From Novosphingobium indicum (GTDB lineage Bacteria > Pseudomonadota > Alphaproteobacteria > Sphingomonadales > Sphingomonadaceae), in contig NZ_BMLK01000008.1 in assembly GCF_014645195.1 (NCBI RefSeq), forward strand, positions 62,001 to 126,000: a stretch of DNA of 64,000 nt, read 5' to 3'. The notes under the pieces are model-generated. The model was not told the origin of the DNA, did not search any database, and worked only from the letters and a program-made list of their open reading frames with translations. Made by a program: the position numbers and the translations under genes. Each line of letters begins with the position of its first letter. Position 1 is the stretch's first letter. Positions 28,372 through 37,296 of the stretch are shown one piece after another.

Positions 28372-29859
28372 TTACTGGACAAGGACGCTGGAGAGCGTGA
28401 TCTGCTGCACCGACTGGCCGTCCGTGTACCAGACGAAGATCGGGGGCGAGCCGCGCGCGGCGCGAACCGTGGGGTTGGCATCGGCCACCTGCACAAACCA
28501 ACCGCGCTGCTCGACCGTGTCGGCCACATTGCCGCCGGCAGCGTTGTTGATCTCGGCCTTCTGCTGGGCGCTCAGCGTCACCCCGGCGCGGATCGCCCCG
28601 AAGTTGACCGCCGTGTCGATCACGCTGCGCAGCGATGCCTCGATCAGTGCGTAGCCGTCCTGATTGTACGGGATCGACCCGACACTGGTCAGGAGCTCCA
28701 TCAGGGCCAGTTGGAACGCGTTGTTCATCCAGACCTGACAGACCCAGCTGTCGATCCATTCGAAGTCGCCCGTGACCTGGCCGGGATAGAGGAACACGAA
28801 CTGGTCGTTGGCCGTCGCGTAGGCACCGACGAAGTTGTAGCCGTTCGCCTTGAGGTTCGCGGCGATGGTCTGGTTCGTCACGCCAGCATTCACCGAACCG
28901 GAACGGAAGGCGAGGGTGGCGCGCCCGTTCGTGGTGTTGAAGTCGATCGAAGCGATGGCGCCCATGAGGAAAGCGGCTACCGACGCCCCGTTGTTGGGAT
29001 CGTAGACGCCCGCAACCGAGCCGTAGCCTTCGGCGATCGCGAGTGCGAGGAAGCTGGAGGTGTCGCCGGCGGCCTTCGCGGCGACATTGTCGTCCCAAGC
29101 GACATAGAGATAGCGCTGGTTCTGCGCATCGACCCATGCCGAAAGGAGCAGCTTGTCCGCATCGCTGGGCTCGAACGTCGTCATGAAGCTGACGAAGTCC
29201 TGAGTGATCGAGATCACCTCCGCCATGGCCGTACCGGGGACCATCTGGTCCGCGCCCTGGCTCAGCACCGCGCCGTTCGCCTCGGTGAGGTTGAGTTCGG
29301 TCGCCAGCGTGCCCGAGACGAACGTGAACGTTGCGCTCGCGCCTGTGTCGTCGGAGGTGAAGACGAAGCCGCCCGAGATGGAATCGTAGGTCACTGCGAA
29401 GTTCGGCGTGGTGAATGCCGCCTCGATGATGCTGGCAGCGTTGGAGAAGCTGCTCGCGCCGGAAAGGTCGATGGCCGCCGAGGTCTTTTCCGTACCGCCC
29501 ACGGTGAGGGTCAGGGTTCCGGTCAGGGCCTGCAGTTCGGCCAGCGTGAGATCGGCAACGCTGCCGCCGCGCACGTACCCGGCCACATCGGCCGTGGCGT
29601 AGCGCCAGAACAGCAGCGATGCGGGCTTGATGGTCGAACCGTCGTAACCGGCGAAGTAGATCGCGGCGAGAGTGGCTTCCGTGGAAAGCGGGCCGAAGTA
29701 CACCGACACGTCGGCGGCCGATGCGAATGCCAGCTTCGTGCCGACCGGGATCTGTTCATTGTCGGTGAGCATCAGGCCGATGATGTCGAGCCCGGAGCCG
29801 CCAGCAGAGATGACGGCGGGCAGGACGTTCACGATTGCCGATGCAGGAATGCTCGTCAT
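28372..29859 (-). CDS. Tail sheath protein (DUF3383-like)
   Basis: A 495-residue protein. The N-terminal part (GLDIIGLMLTDNEQIPVGTK, FASAADVSVYFGPLSTEATL) and the C-terminal part (AQQKAEINNAAGGNVADTVE) match the DUF3383 group of contractile sheath proteins. It identifies the prophage as a myovirus. GGAGG lies nine bases upstream of the ATG. It is followed by the tube gene 12 bp later. Confidence 0.85.
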   Translation of the reverse strand: MTSIPASAIVNVLPAVISAGGSGLDIIGLMLTDNEQIPVGTKLAFASAADVSVYFGPLSTEATLAAIYFAGYDGSTIKPASLLFWRYATADVAGYVRGGSVADLTLAELQALTGTLTLTVGGTEKTSAAIDLSGASSFSNAASIIEAAFTTPNFAVTYDSISGGFVFTSDDTGASATFTFVSGTLATELNLTEANGAVLSQGADQMVPGTAMAEVISITQDFVSFMTTFEPSDADKLLLSAWVDAQNQRYLYVAWDDNVAAKAAGDTSSFLALAIAEGYGSVAGVYDPNNGASVAAFLMGAIASIDFNTTNGRATLAFRSGSVNAGVTNQTIAANLKANGYNFVGAYATANDQFVFLYPGQVTGDFEWIDSWVCQVWMNNAFQLALMELLTSVGSIPYNQDGYALIEASLRSVIDTAVNFGAIRAGVTLSAQQKAEINNAAGGNVADTVEQRGWFVQVADANPTVRAARGSPPIFVWYTDGQSVQQITLSSVLVQ

Positions 29860-29860
29860 C

Positions 29861-30364
29861 TTAGGTGACCTCCACCAAGGTTGTAATCAGATTGTCGGCG
29901 AATTCCGCAGGCACCGTCACGATCAGGTTTGCGTGCAGGGCAATCGAGATCACCCGGCGCTGCACGTACTGCATCTCACCAGCGATCAGCGGCATGCTGA
30001 CCGGGTCGGTTGCATAGAGTGGGGCGATGTTGTGCGGGGCGAGGAAATCGACGCCCCAGGCATCGCGCAGCAGGTTCGTGATGACCTGCGCCGTGTCGCC
30101 GGCCGTCTCGCCATAGACGTCCAGTTGAAAGTGCACCGCAGTGGATCGTGCGATGTCTTCCTTATCGTCATCTGGCCGGTACGCGTGCGTCGTCTGGGCC
30201 ATCTGCTCGCGCCGCAGTTCGGTCATGACCACGAGAGTGCCAGCGGCGGGCATCGGCACACGGTTGCCAAGCCCTTGCACTACTTCGGCGCCGGAGGGGG
30301 CAACCGCCAGCAGGAAGGCGCGCAGGCCGGTGAACATGGCGCTTTCGGTGATCGCCGGTGTCAT
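29861..30364 (-). CDS. Phage neck terminator-like protein
   Basis: A 167-residue protein immediately before the sheath gene. It begins MTPAITESAMFTGLRAFLLA and contains VHFQLDVYGETAGDTAQVIT. It resembles LIC_12616-type neck terminator (gp12-like) proteins that join the tail to the head. The start at 30364 overlaps the upstream stop by 4 bp. Confidence 0.68.
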   Translation of the reverse strand: MTPAITESAMFTGLRAFLLAVAPSGAEVVQGLGNRVPMPAAGTLVVMTELRREQMAQTTHAYRPDDDKEDIARSTAVHFQLDVYGETAGDTAQVITNLLRDAWGVDFLAPHNIAPLYATDPVSMPLIAGEMQYVQRRVISIALHANLIVTVPAEFADNLITTLVEVT

Positions 30365-30765
30365 GGCATCTGCCCCGTTACTGCGGCCTTGCACCATCCC
30401 GAGCCGGGCCAGCCCTCCAGCATGGCGACCACGAGCCATTTCGTCCCGCGCAGCGTGGCAGGGATCTTGGCGTCGGTGCCGAATTCGATGAGATCGCCAC
30501 CGGTCTGGCTCGGACGGTCGCCGTTGCTCAGTTGGGTATCGGCGAACACGCTGGCTTGCGCATTGCTGATATTGAGCCGGTCGAGATGCTCGATCTCTGA
30601 CTTCTGTAGCGCCTGCATCTGGATCGAGATCGGCTCAGGATCCGAATATGCCGGAACCTGCTTGCCATCGGGCGCAGTGGTGTAGCCTGTGGATCGCTTT
30701 AGCGTTGCAGGCACGTTCTCATTGACGCGGCGCGTGTAGCGGTTGGCCATGTTTCGCAGGTTCAT
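30361..30765 (-). CDS. Head-tail connector-region protein, hypothetical
   Basis: A 134-residue protein. Its N-terminal Arg-rich part (MNLRNMANRYTRRVNENVPA) is followed by a beta-rich domain (GTKWLVVAMLEGWPGSGWCK). The ATGA overlaps on both sides place it in a tightly coupled head-tail completion set. It resembles the small unnamed connectors in phages with DUF4054 proteins. Confidence 0.6.
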   Translation of the reverse strand: MNLRNMANRYTRRVNENVPATLKRSTGYTTAPDGKQVPAYSDPEPISIQMQALQKSEIEHLDRLNISNAQASVFADTQLSNGDRPSQTGGDLIEFGTDAKIPATLRGTKWLVVAMLEGWPGSGWCKAAVTGQMP

Positions 30766-31298
30766 TCGACCTCCGAATCCACACTGTTGAGCATGTGCCC
30801 GGTCCACTGCAGGGGCTTGCCTGCCGACGCTGTCACGCCGCCCGCCACGTCGGCACGGGCCTGTTGCACGTCCGCGAAGGTCATCTCCGCACGTCCACCG
30901 GCGTCCGGGAAGCGCTGCTTGAGCAAATCGGTGACCGGCGAGTTGGGCGGGCTGTCCGTGTCGATGATCGACTGGCGAAGCTGGTCCGCCATGCCGGTGC
31001 CCATGAGCTCGAACGCGGTCTTCGCGTCGTAGTCCGCGGCTTGGAGCACGACGGCGAACCGCTCACCCCATTCCGGCGAGTTCCGCGCGATCATGTTCGT
31101 GAAGAACGGCCGTGCCGGGATACCCGCCTCTGGCGCACCGAAGTTGTTGATCGCAGCCACGGTCGGCACGTTGAGGTTCCCGTCCGGGTACTCCGCTCCC
31201 TCGAGGAATCCGACGCGGACCTCGTGAGCATTGAGGATGCGATCTCGCAGATTGCTCAGCGCCGCATCCAGTTTATCGCCTCCGCTCACCTGCGCCAT
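30762..31298 (-). CDS. HK97 gp10-like/virion morphogenesis protein
   Basis: A 178-residue protein from the ATG at 31298. The motif HEVRVGFLEGAEYPDGNLNV followed by INNFGAPEAGIPARPFFTNM is typical of gp10-like neck or tail completion proteins (VxVGxL, then PxRPF). The longer frame upstream is in the neighbour's shadow. It overlaps the DUF4054 gene by 13 bp. Confidence 0.72.
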   Translation of the reverse strand: MAQVSGGDKLDAALSNLRDRILNAHEVRVGFLEGAEYPDGNLNVPTVAAINNFGAPEAGIPARPFFTNMIARNSPEWGERFAVVLQAADYDAKTAFELMGTGMADQLRQSIIDTDSPPNSPVTDLLKQRFPDAGGRAEMTFADVQQARADVAGGVTASAGKPLQWTGHMLNSVDSEVE

Positions 31299-31723
31299 AC
31301 CGCACCTGCCCACGGCTCGGTCACGCGCGCCGGCGCCGCGACATAACTGGCGCTGCGCAGGTTCTTCGTGGCCTGCCAGAACGACAATCCGTAGCTGGTC
31401 TGCTGGAACCACGGCGCGGTGCCGGGCTGCATTCCGCTGTCGATGCCGATCGAAACGCCGCCCTCGGTGGCCGAGTTGACCCGGCCGACCATACCGGAAG
31501 GCTTGCCATCAGGCTCCAGTGCGCCCGACAGGACCGCGATATGGGCCGTCAACATATTGAGCAGCATCGCCCGCAGGTTGACATCCGACACCGGCGAGGC
31601 GTCGGTATTGTCGAGGTAAAGCCCGGCCTCGGCAAAGAACAGGGCGGCCAACGCTTCGTCGACCGCCCCGAACTCAGGATACCGAGTTGTCCAGGCCGAG
31701 TAGTTGAACTCGGCTACGGCCAT
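31286..31723 (-). CDS. DUF4054-like head-tail connector protein
   Basis: A 145-residue protein starting MAVAEFNYSAWTTRYPEFGA. It contains LRAMLLNMLTAHIAVLSGAL and PWFQQTSYGLSFWQATK, the characteristic layout of DUF4054 connectors. It should cap the portal vertex. Confidence 0.78.
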   Translation of the reverse strand: MAVAEFNYSAWTTRYPEFGAVDEALAALFFAEAGLYLDNTDASPVSDVNLRAMLLNMLTAHIAVLSGALEPDGKPSGMVGRVNSATEGGVSIGIDSGMQPGTAPWFQQTSYGLSFWQATKNLRSASYVAAPARVTEPWAGAVWRR

Positions 31724-31726
31724 GGA

Positions 31727-32131
31727 TCAACCCTTCTTGCCGGACTTGCCCGCAGTGTCGGTGTCGGTTTCGACGCCCTTGGGAAGATCCTTCTCGGGAT
31801 CGAGGCCTCCGAGGCCGGTCTTTTCGCCTTCGAGCGCCTGCGCTTCCTTCGAAGCGTCATTCTTGGAGCTGGCAACGAAGATCAGGCCGGAGCGAACCGG
31901 GCCGGGACCCTTACCGCTGGTTTCGAGCCAATCCTTGAAGGGCTCTTCCTGATCGGGCGAAAGCGTGGTCAGGCCGACCCCGCTGGTCCGGTCGTAGTTG
32001 TCGGGCGAGGCGCCGTTCTTCCACGGGTTGTCGGCATCGTAGCCGACGTTTGCACCGTTGAGGACGATGGTCGCGTCCTTGTGCGTGACCTCCAGTCCGT
32101 GCGGGAGTTTGCAACCGACGATCATGGGCAT
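31727..32131 (-). CDS. Hypothetical phage structural-region protein
   Basis: A 134-residue protein with an N-terminal beta-rich part (VGCKLPHGLEVTHKDATIVL) and an acidic, Lys-rich, flexible C-terminus (TDTDTAGKSGKKG). GGAG lies eight bases upstream of the ATG at 32131. It lies between the capsid and connector genes; a minor head or decoration role is possible, but no family was recognised. Confidence 0.6.
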   Translation of the reverse strand: MPMIVGCKLPHGLEVTHKDATIVLNGANVGYDADNPWKNGASPDNYDRTSGVGLTTLSPDQEEPFKDWLETSGKGPGPVRSGLIFVASSKNDASKEAQALEGEKTGLGGLDPEKDLPKGVETDTDTAGKSGKKG

Positions 32132-32144
32132 GGTGGGTGCTCCT

Positions 32145-33239
32145 TCAGATACCCAGCATCTGGGCGATGGCGATAGGGCGGCGGATGATCGAGCCCCAGC
32201 TGCCGGCGCTGTTCTTCTGCGACCATGCCGAGGCTTCGGTCACGAGGGCATGCGCGCGCTGCTTTTCGGTGTAGGCCGGATAGGCGGTCTTCACGCCGTC
32301 CACGGTGGGCAGCATCAGCTGCATGAGTTCGCCGCTTTCCGTGGTGTACTCCGGCGCCACCTTGATGGTCAGGTTTGGGAAGGCCTTCTTGAGAAGGTCC
32401 TCCACGTTCAGACCGAATTCGTTGGTGGTCAGGAGCGCGGGCTGACGAGTGCTCGACATGACGAGGGTCATGGCGTCGGTCATCTCGACATTGCCGCCCA
32501 TCTGGGCAACGATCTTGGTGTAGAGCGCCTTCACGTCGTTGAAGATTTCCAGCGCCGTGGCGACCAGCCAGGTCACGCCCTGCGAGTTGTCTGCCTTCGT
32601 GCCCGGCGAGATCGGTGTGATCAGCGAGGGATCGTTGAGCAGACCGTAGTTCACGAGGCCCGAGACGCCGTAGAAATAGGTCTTGTTGCTGAACTTCGAG
32701 AAGGTCAGCGCCAGCGACACGTCCAGTTCGGAAGCGTAGTTGAGACCAGCCGCTCCCCAGCGTTCCAGCTGCTGTTCGCCGTAACGCTTGAAGGCCTGCC
32801 AAGTGTAGGGCTGGCGATAGTTCCAGCTGGCGTTCGCATCAACGTTGCCGTTTTCGCTGTAATCGCCGTAGGTCGCGACCTGACCGATCGATTCAGCGAC
32901 CGGGAAATAGGCAACCTGATCGATCCAGCTGCCCTTCTGGGCCTCGCCGCCCATGATCTCGGCAGCGCGCATCGGCGTGAAGAGAACGCGGACCACTTCC
33001 GGATCGATGATCGACACCGCCGAGAGCAGCACGCCGGCGTTGGGCGAGGTGACTAGACCCGGCTGCGCGTCGAGCGCCATCTGCAGGTGCGGATTGGAGT
33101 CGAGCGCAAGGTTGTAGTCGCGCTTCCACAGGTCGTAGCGCTGCTTGCCTTCGTTCGTGCCGTCGTGGCCGAAGACCGCATTGCCCGGGAAGAAGACGCC
33201 GCGCTCGGCGAGTTCCTGGCGAAGAATTGGATCGCGCAT
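32145..33239 (-). CDS. Major capsid protein (DUF2184-like)
   Basis: A 364-residue protein with the features of the DUF2184 capsid group: an N-terminal arm, GLVTSPNAGVLLSAVSIIDP, a central ADNSQGVTWLVATALEIFND and a C-terminal part WGSIIRRPIAIAQM. It follows the protease/scaffold and cement genes, the normal order. It should adopt the HK97 fold. Confidence 0.82.
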   Translation of the reverse strand: MRDPILRQELAERGVFFPGNAVFGHDGTNEGKQRYDLWKRDYNLALDSNPHLQMALDAQPGLVTSPNAGVLLSAVSIIDPEVVRVLFTPMRAAEIMGGEAQKGSWIDQVAYFPVAESIGQVATYGDYSENGNVDANASWNYRQPYTWQAFKRYGEQQLERWGAAGLNYASELDVSLALTFSKFSNKTYFYGVSGLVNYGLLNDPSLITPISPGTKADNSQGVTWLVATALEIFNDVKALYTKIVAQMGGNVEMTDAMTLVMSSTRQPALLTTNEFGLNVEDLLKKAFPNLTIKVAPEYTTESGELMQLMLPTVDGVKTAYPAYTEKQRAHALVTEASAWSQKNSAGSWGSIIRRPIAIAQMLGI

Positions 33240-33245
33240 TTTCAG

Positions 33246-33935
33246 TTACCCCCGAACGCTCATCTTGGCGAGCTCGCCCGCGCCGGCCGTGGATCGGACG
33301 ACGAAGTCGGTCTCGTAATTGGTGGTGAAAGTGCCGGTCACGGTGTCCGAGGCCGAAGCGTTCGCGCTCATGACGGCCGTGCCCGCATCGGCATCGACGC
33401 TGACGATATAGGCGCCGGCCGGAATGCCCGTGCCGCTCACAGGCTGGCCGGCATAGATCTGGCCGCCGGTGTAGCTGATGTTCGCCGAGCCGTTGGTCGT
33501 GGTGACCGATCGAGTGACGGTCGCAGCCGAGCCAGTCGCCGCGGAGACAAGCGCGCCATCGGCGTAGTTCGCATAGACCTTCTGGTCGATCACCGCACCC
33601 GCAGCGAAGCGACCCCAGACCGGCGCGTCGGACACGAGATCGATGCCCTGACCCGCAACCACAGTGTTCGAGGCGCCGACCAGAAGGCCAGCGATAACGG
33701 CGCTCTGATCGCGGTGCACGAAGCCGACGCGAACCGTGGTGACGCCGGGGTGAGCACTAGAGACCTGGCCGTTGGCGGTGTTGGCCCATGCGAAGCGGCC
33801 GATGGTCACGCCATCGGGGCCAGCGACCCACATGCCCTCGTCGGGATTGGTCAGGGTGTAATGCGGGTTTGCGCCATAGAAGCCGCCCTCGATGCCGGGG
33901 CTCTGCTGCGACGCGACGGAAGTCTGGAAAGCCAT
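33246..33935 (-). CDS. Capsid cement/decoration-like structural protein
   Basis: A 229-residue protein, rich in Gly, Ala, Ser and Thr, with an N-terminal domain (GIEGGFYGANPHYTL, VRVGFVHRDQSAVIAG) like structural cement proteins (Gp24/DUF2190-like). It lies between the protease/scaffold and capsid genes. Beta-rich sequence at residues 130-200 could form an Ig-like insert. Confidence 0.7.
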   Translation of the reverse strand: MAFQTSVASQQSPGIEGGFYGANPHYTLTNPDEGMWVAGPDGVTIGRFAWANTANGQVSSAHPGVTTVRVGFVHRDQSAVIAGLLVGASNTVVAGQGIDLVSDAPVWGRFAAGAVIDQKVYANYADGALVSAATGSAATVTRSVTTTNGSANISYTGGQIYAGQPVSGTGIPAGAYIVSVDADAGTAVMSANASASDTVTGTFTTNYETDFVVRSTAGAGELAKMSVRG

Positions 33936-33939
33936 TGCC

Positions 33940-35211
33940 TTAGCTCCGGATCATGTTGGGAAGGTTGGGGACGATCTGGGCGAGCTTGCCGCCGATGACC
34001 GGCTGCTTGCGGTCCTGCGCCATTTCGGTGCCGGGCTTGGGCAGCATGGCGACCATGGCCTTGAGCGCGCTAGGATGGACGCCCTTGGTCGAGACACCGG
34101 CTTCGTCGAGGGCGAAGCGGTAGATCGCCTCGGCACTGTCCATGCCGATGACTTCGCCGACATGAGGCTTGACGTCAGCCTTGGCGATTTCGATGGCCGC
34201 GGTGCGCTTGGCGCCGCGCTTCTCGGCATCGGATATCAGCTTGCGGACCGATGCGCTGTCCATCGCAGGCTTGTCGTCGTCTTCTTCTTCGCCATCTTCG
34301 TCCTCGGCGATGTCGTCCTTCTCGGCGTCGGGATCCTCGTCCTGCGCCTGCTTGTCGTCATCGTCATCTTCGTCCTCGGCTTCCTCGATCTTGTCTTCGT
34401 CGAGGGCGAGGGGCGTGATCGAGCCGATGATGCTGGCGAGCGCGGCATTGTCGAGCGTCTTGTCGGAAGCGAGGTGCGGCTTCACGATCACGGCGACCTT
34501 GTCGGCAAGCGATTTGGGCGCTCCGTCCATGGCGAGCGATGCGGCATCGGCAGCGGCAAGGGCCGGCGCAATGTCGACCTTCGCGTCAGCTGCGAGGAGC
34601 GGGCGAATGTGAGCCTGCAGGGCCCCCGAAATCATGAGCGCGGTGCGCGACTTGAGCTTCATCAGTTCATCTCCGACCACAACATCCGGGCCTGCTCGCC
34701 CTTCGATTACCAAAGCAACGTGGTTGCCTATGATCTCCCGCATTACACCGTCGTAACGCAAACCTTCTTCGGTCACGCCGGGGGTCATGTCGGCGCGGTA
34801 TCGATAGCCGCAGGAAAGCTCGCGCTGGCGCCGCGTTTCGATGGCTTCTTGATGCTCGCCGCACCAAACAACGAGGCTGTTGCTGAGGTACTCGCCGTCG
34901 AAGCTGGCGTTCGTGCCGGTCGAGCCGATGATCAGATCTTCGGGCAGGTCGTGCGGTACGACCGGCAGGTGCTCTGAGAGCAGAGGGACGTTGTTGAACG
35001 TCTCGGCAGCCTTGGCCAGTTCTTCGGGGTGCCGGTAAAGCTGGTAGACGCGGTCCGCTTCCAGTCCCAGCGCCTGCCAGTTCGGAATTTCGCTGCCGTA
35101 GTACGGGCAGATGTTCGCCTTCGAGATATTGCTGATCTCGACGTGCATGAACCCGTTCGCATCGCGGCGGCGTACCGATGCGCGGTCCATGGCAAGAAGA
35201 ACGGTGGTCAT
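33940..35211 (-). CDS. DUF2213-type prohead protease/scaffold protein
   Basis: A 423-residue protein. The N-terminal 190 residues (GSEIPNWQALGLEADRVYQL, FNNVPLLSEHLPV, ELSCGYRYRADMTPG) match DUF2213, which is linked to phage prohead proteases. Residues about 290-360 are extremely acidic (DDDDDKQAQDEDPD type), followed by a Lys-rich helical region, consistent with an internal scaffold. A single gene thus probably supplies both protease and scaffold. The 24-bp repeat copy 2 lies 21 bp upstream. Confidence 0.75.
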   Translation of the reverse strand: MTTVLLAMDRASVRRRDANGFMHVEISNISKANICPYYGSEIPNWQALGLEADRVYQLYRHPEELAKAAETFNNVPLLSEHLPVVPHDLPEDLIIGSTGTNASFDGEYLSNSLVVWCGEHQEAIETRRQRELSCGYRYRADMTPGVTEEGLRYDGVMREIIGNHVALVIEGRAGPDVVVGDELMKLKSRTALMISGALQAHIRPLLAADAKVDIAPALAAADAASLAMDGAPKSLADKVAVIVKPHLASDKTLDNAALASIIGSITPLALDEDKIEEAEDEDDDDDKQAQDEDPDAEKDDIAEDEDGEEEDDDKPAMDSASVRKLISDAEKRGAKRTAAIEIAKADVKPHVGEVIGMDSAEAIYRFALDEAGVSTKGVHPSALKAMVAMLPKPGTEMAQDRKQPVIGGKLAQIVPNLPNMIRS

Positions 35212-35231
35212 TGGCAGTCGCTCCGATCAGC

Positions 35232-35255
35232 CCCCGAGGCTGTAACCTCAGGGTA
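35232..35255 (-). repeat. Start-associated repeat, copy 2 (protease/scaffold leader)
   Basis: Identical over 24 bp to 26714-26737. It lies in the 59-bp gap between the Rz gene and the DUF2213 gene, 21 bp before the latter's start. Confidence 0.65.
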
Positions 35256-35270
35256 TCGGAGGGGCGGGAC

Positions 35271-35897
35271 TTACGGTGCTGTTTCGGCCAGGTTCTGGTT
35301 GATCAGTCCTTGGGCCCACTGATGCGCGGCTGCGGCGTAGGAGTAGTCGGCGTCGCATCGCTCGAGGTCGGCTTCACTGACCGCCACGAGGGCGCCGGGG
35401 GCGGCGCCAGCAGGAACGCCGGCAGCATGATCTTCGTCGGCTCCGGTGGCGGGCAGGGGACGCTCTTGACGTCGTCCGTCCCGCAGGCGGTGAGCAGCAA
35501 TGTAATCGCGCAGGCCATCGTTATCGGCCAGCAGCACTTCGTATTGCGCTTGGGCGTCATGGGCAGTCTCCTTCGATTTGCGTTCGGCTTCCATGCGTGC
35601 CTTGGTCGCGGCAACGGTGCGTGCCAGCCATTCACGGCGGGCATCGGCGAACAGGTCTTTCGTTTCGCGATGATTGGCGGCCTCGCGTTCGGAGTGATCG
35701 TGCCACGCCTCCGCCCGGCGACACTGCCACGCGCCCCAGCACAGGGCGGCGATGACCGCGCATTGCCACGGGTAGCGCCGCACCAGCTCCGCCACGAAGC
35801 CGATGAACTGCAGGGCGATGGCCTTGGCGCCGGGAACGAAAGCGATGGCGGCAGCTATCCCGCTGGCACCAAGGGCGCCGATGATCCATTCGAGCAT
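35271..35897 (-). CDS. Rz: Rz-like inner-membrane spanin
   Basis: A 208-residue protein with N-terminal hydrophobic stretches (MLEWIIGALGASGIAAAIAF and a second near residue 45-55) and a long charged coiled-coil (TKARMEAERKSKETAHDAQA). Its start overlaps the holin-like stop as TGATG. A proline-rich lipoprotein is nested in another frame (35303-35560), the classic Rz/Rz1 layout. With Rz1 it should bridge the periplasm and fuse the two membranes at the last step of lysis. Confidence 0.75.
   Translation of the reverse strand: MLEWIIGALGASGIAAAIAFVPGAKAIALQFIGFVAELVRRYPWQCAVIAALCWGAWQCRRAEAWHDHSEREAANHRETKDLFADARREWLARTVAATKARMEAERKSKETAHDAQAQYEVLLADNDGLRDYIAAHRLRDGRRQERPLPATGADEDHAAGVPAGAAPGALVAVSEADLERCDADYSYAAAAHQWAQGLINQNLAETAP
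35303..35560 (-). CDS. Rz1: Rz1-like outer-membrane spanin lipoprotein, nested in Rz
   Basis: An 85-residue frame entirely inside Rz. A basic start (MTPKRNTK) and hydrophobic core precede the lipobox LLLTAC, and after the Cys comes a short proline-rich mature part (CPPPEPTKIMLPAFLLAPPP). All are hallmarks of o-spanins. The start could also be the ATG at 35518 but that would leave no basic N-region. Confidence 0.75.
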   Translation of the reverse strand: MTPKRNTKCCWPITMACAITLLLTACGTDDVKSVPCPPPEPTKIMLPAFLLAPPPAPSWRSVKPTSSDATPTTPTPQPRISGPKD

Positions 35898-36268
35898 CAG
35901 GCTTCCCCTTCCGGCATCGAGCGCGCTGCCTGTTGGGCTTTGTCGATCGCGGCTGCAGCAGGACCACCGCCTCCCTCGATCATGATCCCGCTCTTTCCGA
36001 TGGATATTTTGCGACGGTTGATTGCAAGCCCCTGGGCCATGAGGACAGCGACGATCCCCACCAAGAGCAGCATCAGTGCGCGTCCGAGGATCTGGACCCG
36101 CGCAGCCTCTGTGGCGGTCGACCATTCATCCGAGAAGGCGATGATCCACACTACCCATGCCGCGAACACGGTTAGCGCCGCGCCGCCGGCAATGCCCGAG
36201 AGCAGGGCGGCCCATGCGCGCCAGTCGTGCGGCGGCCAGTCCGGCCAGCGGATCGTTGGCAGCTTCAT
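35897..36268 (-). CDS. Holin-like membrane protein
   Basis: A 123-residue protein with two clear membrane segments (AWAALLSGIAGGAALTVFAA and LMLLLVGIVAVLMAQGLAI) and a Gly-rich, polar C-terminus. It lies between the endolysin and Rz genes with 4- and 3-bp overlaps, so a holin or lysis-timing role is likely. No named holin family was recognised. Confidence 0.65.
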   Translation of the reverse strand: MKLPTIRWPDWPPHDWRAWAALLSGIAGGAALTVFAAWVVWIIAFSDEWSTATEAARVQILGRALMLLLVGIVAVLMAQGLAINRRKISIGKSGIMIEGGGGPAAAAIDKAQQAARSMPEGEA

Positions 36269-36867
36269 GCCGCCCTCCGATACAGCGCCGCTTCATCCGC
36301 GCGACGGTTTCGCAGGCCGTTCATCGGCTTGCCGTCGTTGTAGATCCACTTGCCGAACTCGGCGGCTGCCCCGGCATAGTCCCCGGCAACGTGCAACTTG
36401 GTCAGCGTCGCCGAACCGATCTCGCCCGTGTTATAGTGAAACGATACCAGCGCATCGAACTGGTTCTGTGTCGTGAGGGCATCACCGATGGCGAGGGAAA
36501 CACCGCGCTCGAACTTTACCAGATCCCGTTCAAAACGCGCATCCGCCTGCGCCTGCGTCCAGATCGTGCCGGGCCCAATATCCGGGCCGGTAGATCCCCA
36601 ACCGATGGTCCACGGCTTGCCGTTGCTCGATCCGGGATCGGGATAGGCCTGCAGGCTACCGTCATCGCAGCGCTTCCCGCATCCCTCCCACTTGTGCATC
36701 AGGGCGATGCCCGCTGCGGATGTGCGCCGCGCCCCAGTCTTTGGCTTCTCGATACCCAGCGCCTCATCAATCGCATCGTCGAGCAGATCGATGTCGGACC
36801 GTGTAAAACCGCGCCCCATAAGAACGCGCGCGGCATCGAAAATCGGCTTGCGCTGAAAGGTAGTCAC
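36265..36867 (-). CDS. Endolysin, GH24 (phage lysozyme) family
   Basis: A 200-residue muramidase. Residues 1-45 are an extra, charged N-terminal segment; the catalytic domain starts around residue 50 with Glu61 (HKWEG), Asp77 (AYPDPG) and Thr87 (WTIGWGST), followed by FDALVSFHYNTG and LRNRRADEAALYRRA, the usual GH24 end. It lacks an obvious signal peptide, so it should rely on the holin for release. Confidence 0.88.
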   Translation of the reverse strand: MTTFQRKPIFDAARVLMGRGFTRSDIDLLDDAIDEALGIEKPKTGARRTSAAGIALMHKWEGCGKRCDDGSLQAYPDPGSSNGKPWTIGWGSTGPDIGPGTIWTQAQADARFERDLVKFERGVSLAIGDALTTQNQFDALVSFHYNTGEIGSATLTKLHVAGDYAGAAAEFGKWIYNDGKPMNGLRNRRADEAALYRRAA

Positions 36868-37286
36868 GAACGGTCCTTCCTGATTTCCACGATCTCGGCT
36901 GCGCGCTCGGTCTGCACTCGCTGCCGGGCATCCCCGTATCCCTGCTGCATCGCCTCGAGGTGCTTCACCCGTGCCTCGGCCTCGGCGTGCTTGCGGTTGC
37001 AGTCGTCGAGTTCCCTGCGCATCTCGTCGATACGCGCGAAGGCATCATCGAGCCGCCGAGCATCTTCGACCCGCTCGTCCTTGAGACGCTCCACTTCTGC
37101 GCGCAGATTGTCGATCACGAAGCGCGTGTCTTCGTCGAGCCGGTCGGCCCTCTTGTCCATTCGGCCCCCGACGTACTCGAATACCCACTTGATGATGCCG
37201 AAGCCTCCCCCGGCAGCAGCGCCGGCGCCGATCCACCCCGGCAGGGCCGAGGGGATCATCGACAGGATGGAAGTTGCGTCCGCCAT
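36864..37286 (-). CDS. Membrane protein with long coiled coil
   Basis: A 140-residue protein with a hydrophobic, Gly/Ala-rich N-terminus (GWIGAGAAAGGGFGIIKWVF) and a long coiled coil (VIDNLRAEVERLKDERVEDA and on). The start at 37286 overlaps nothing upstream and gives the membrane segment at the N-terminus. It overlaps the endolysin start by 4 bp, so it belongs to the lysis set; it may be a second holin-like or spanin-like part. Confidence 0.6.
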   Translation of the reverse strand: MADATSILSMIPSALPGWIGAGAAAGGGFGIIKWVFEYVGGRMDKRADRLDEDTRFVIDNLRAEVERLKDERVEDARRLDDAFARIDEMRRELDDCNRKHAEAEARVKHLEAMQQGYGDARQRVQTERAAEIVEIRKDRS

Positions 37287-37296
37287 GCCGTTCCAC

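Noticed and set aside
27502-29868. A 788-codon plus-strand open frame across the sheath, tube and chaperone genes
   Set aside because: It runs against three well-supported tail genes and has no domain; long shadow frames are common at this GC content.
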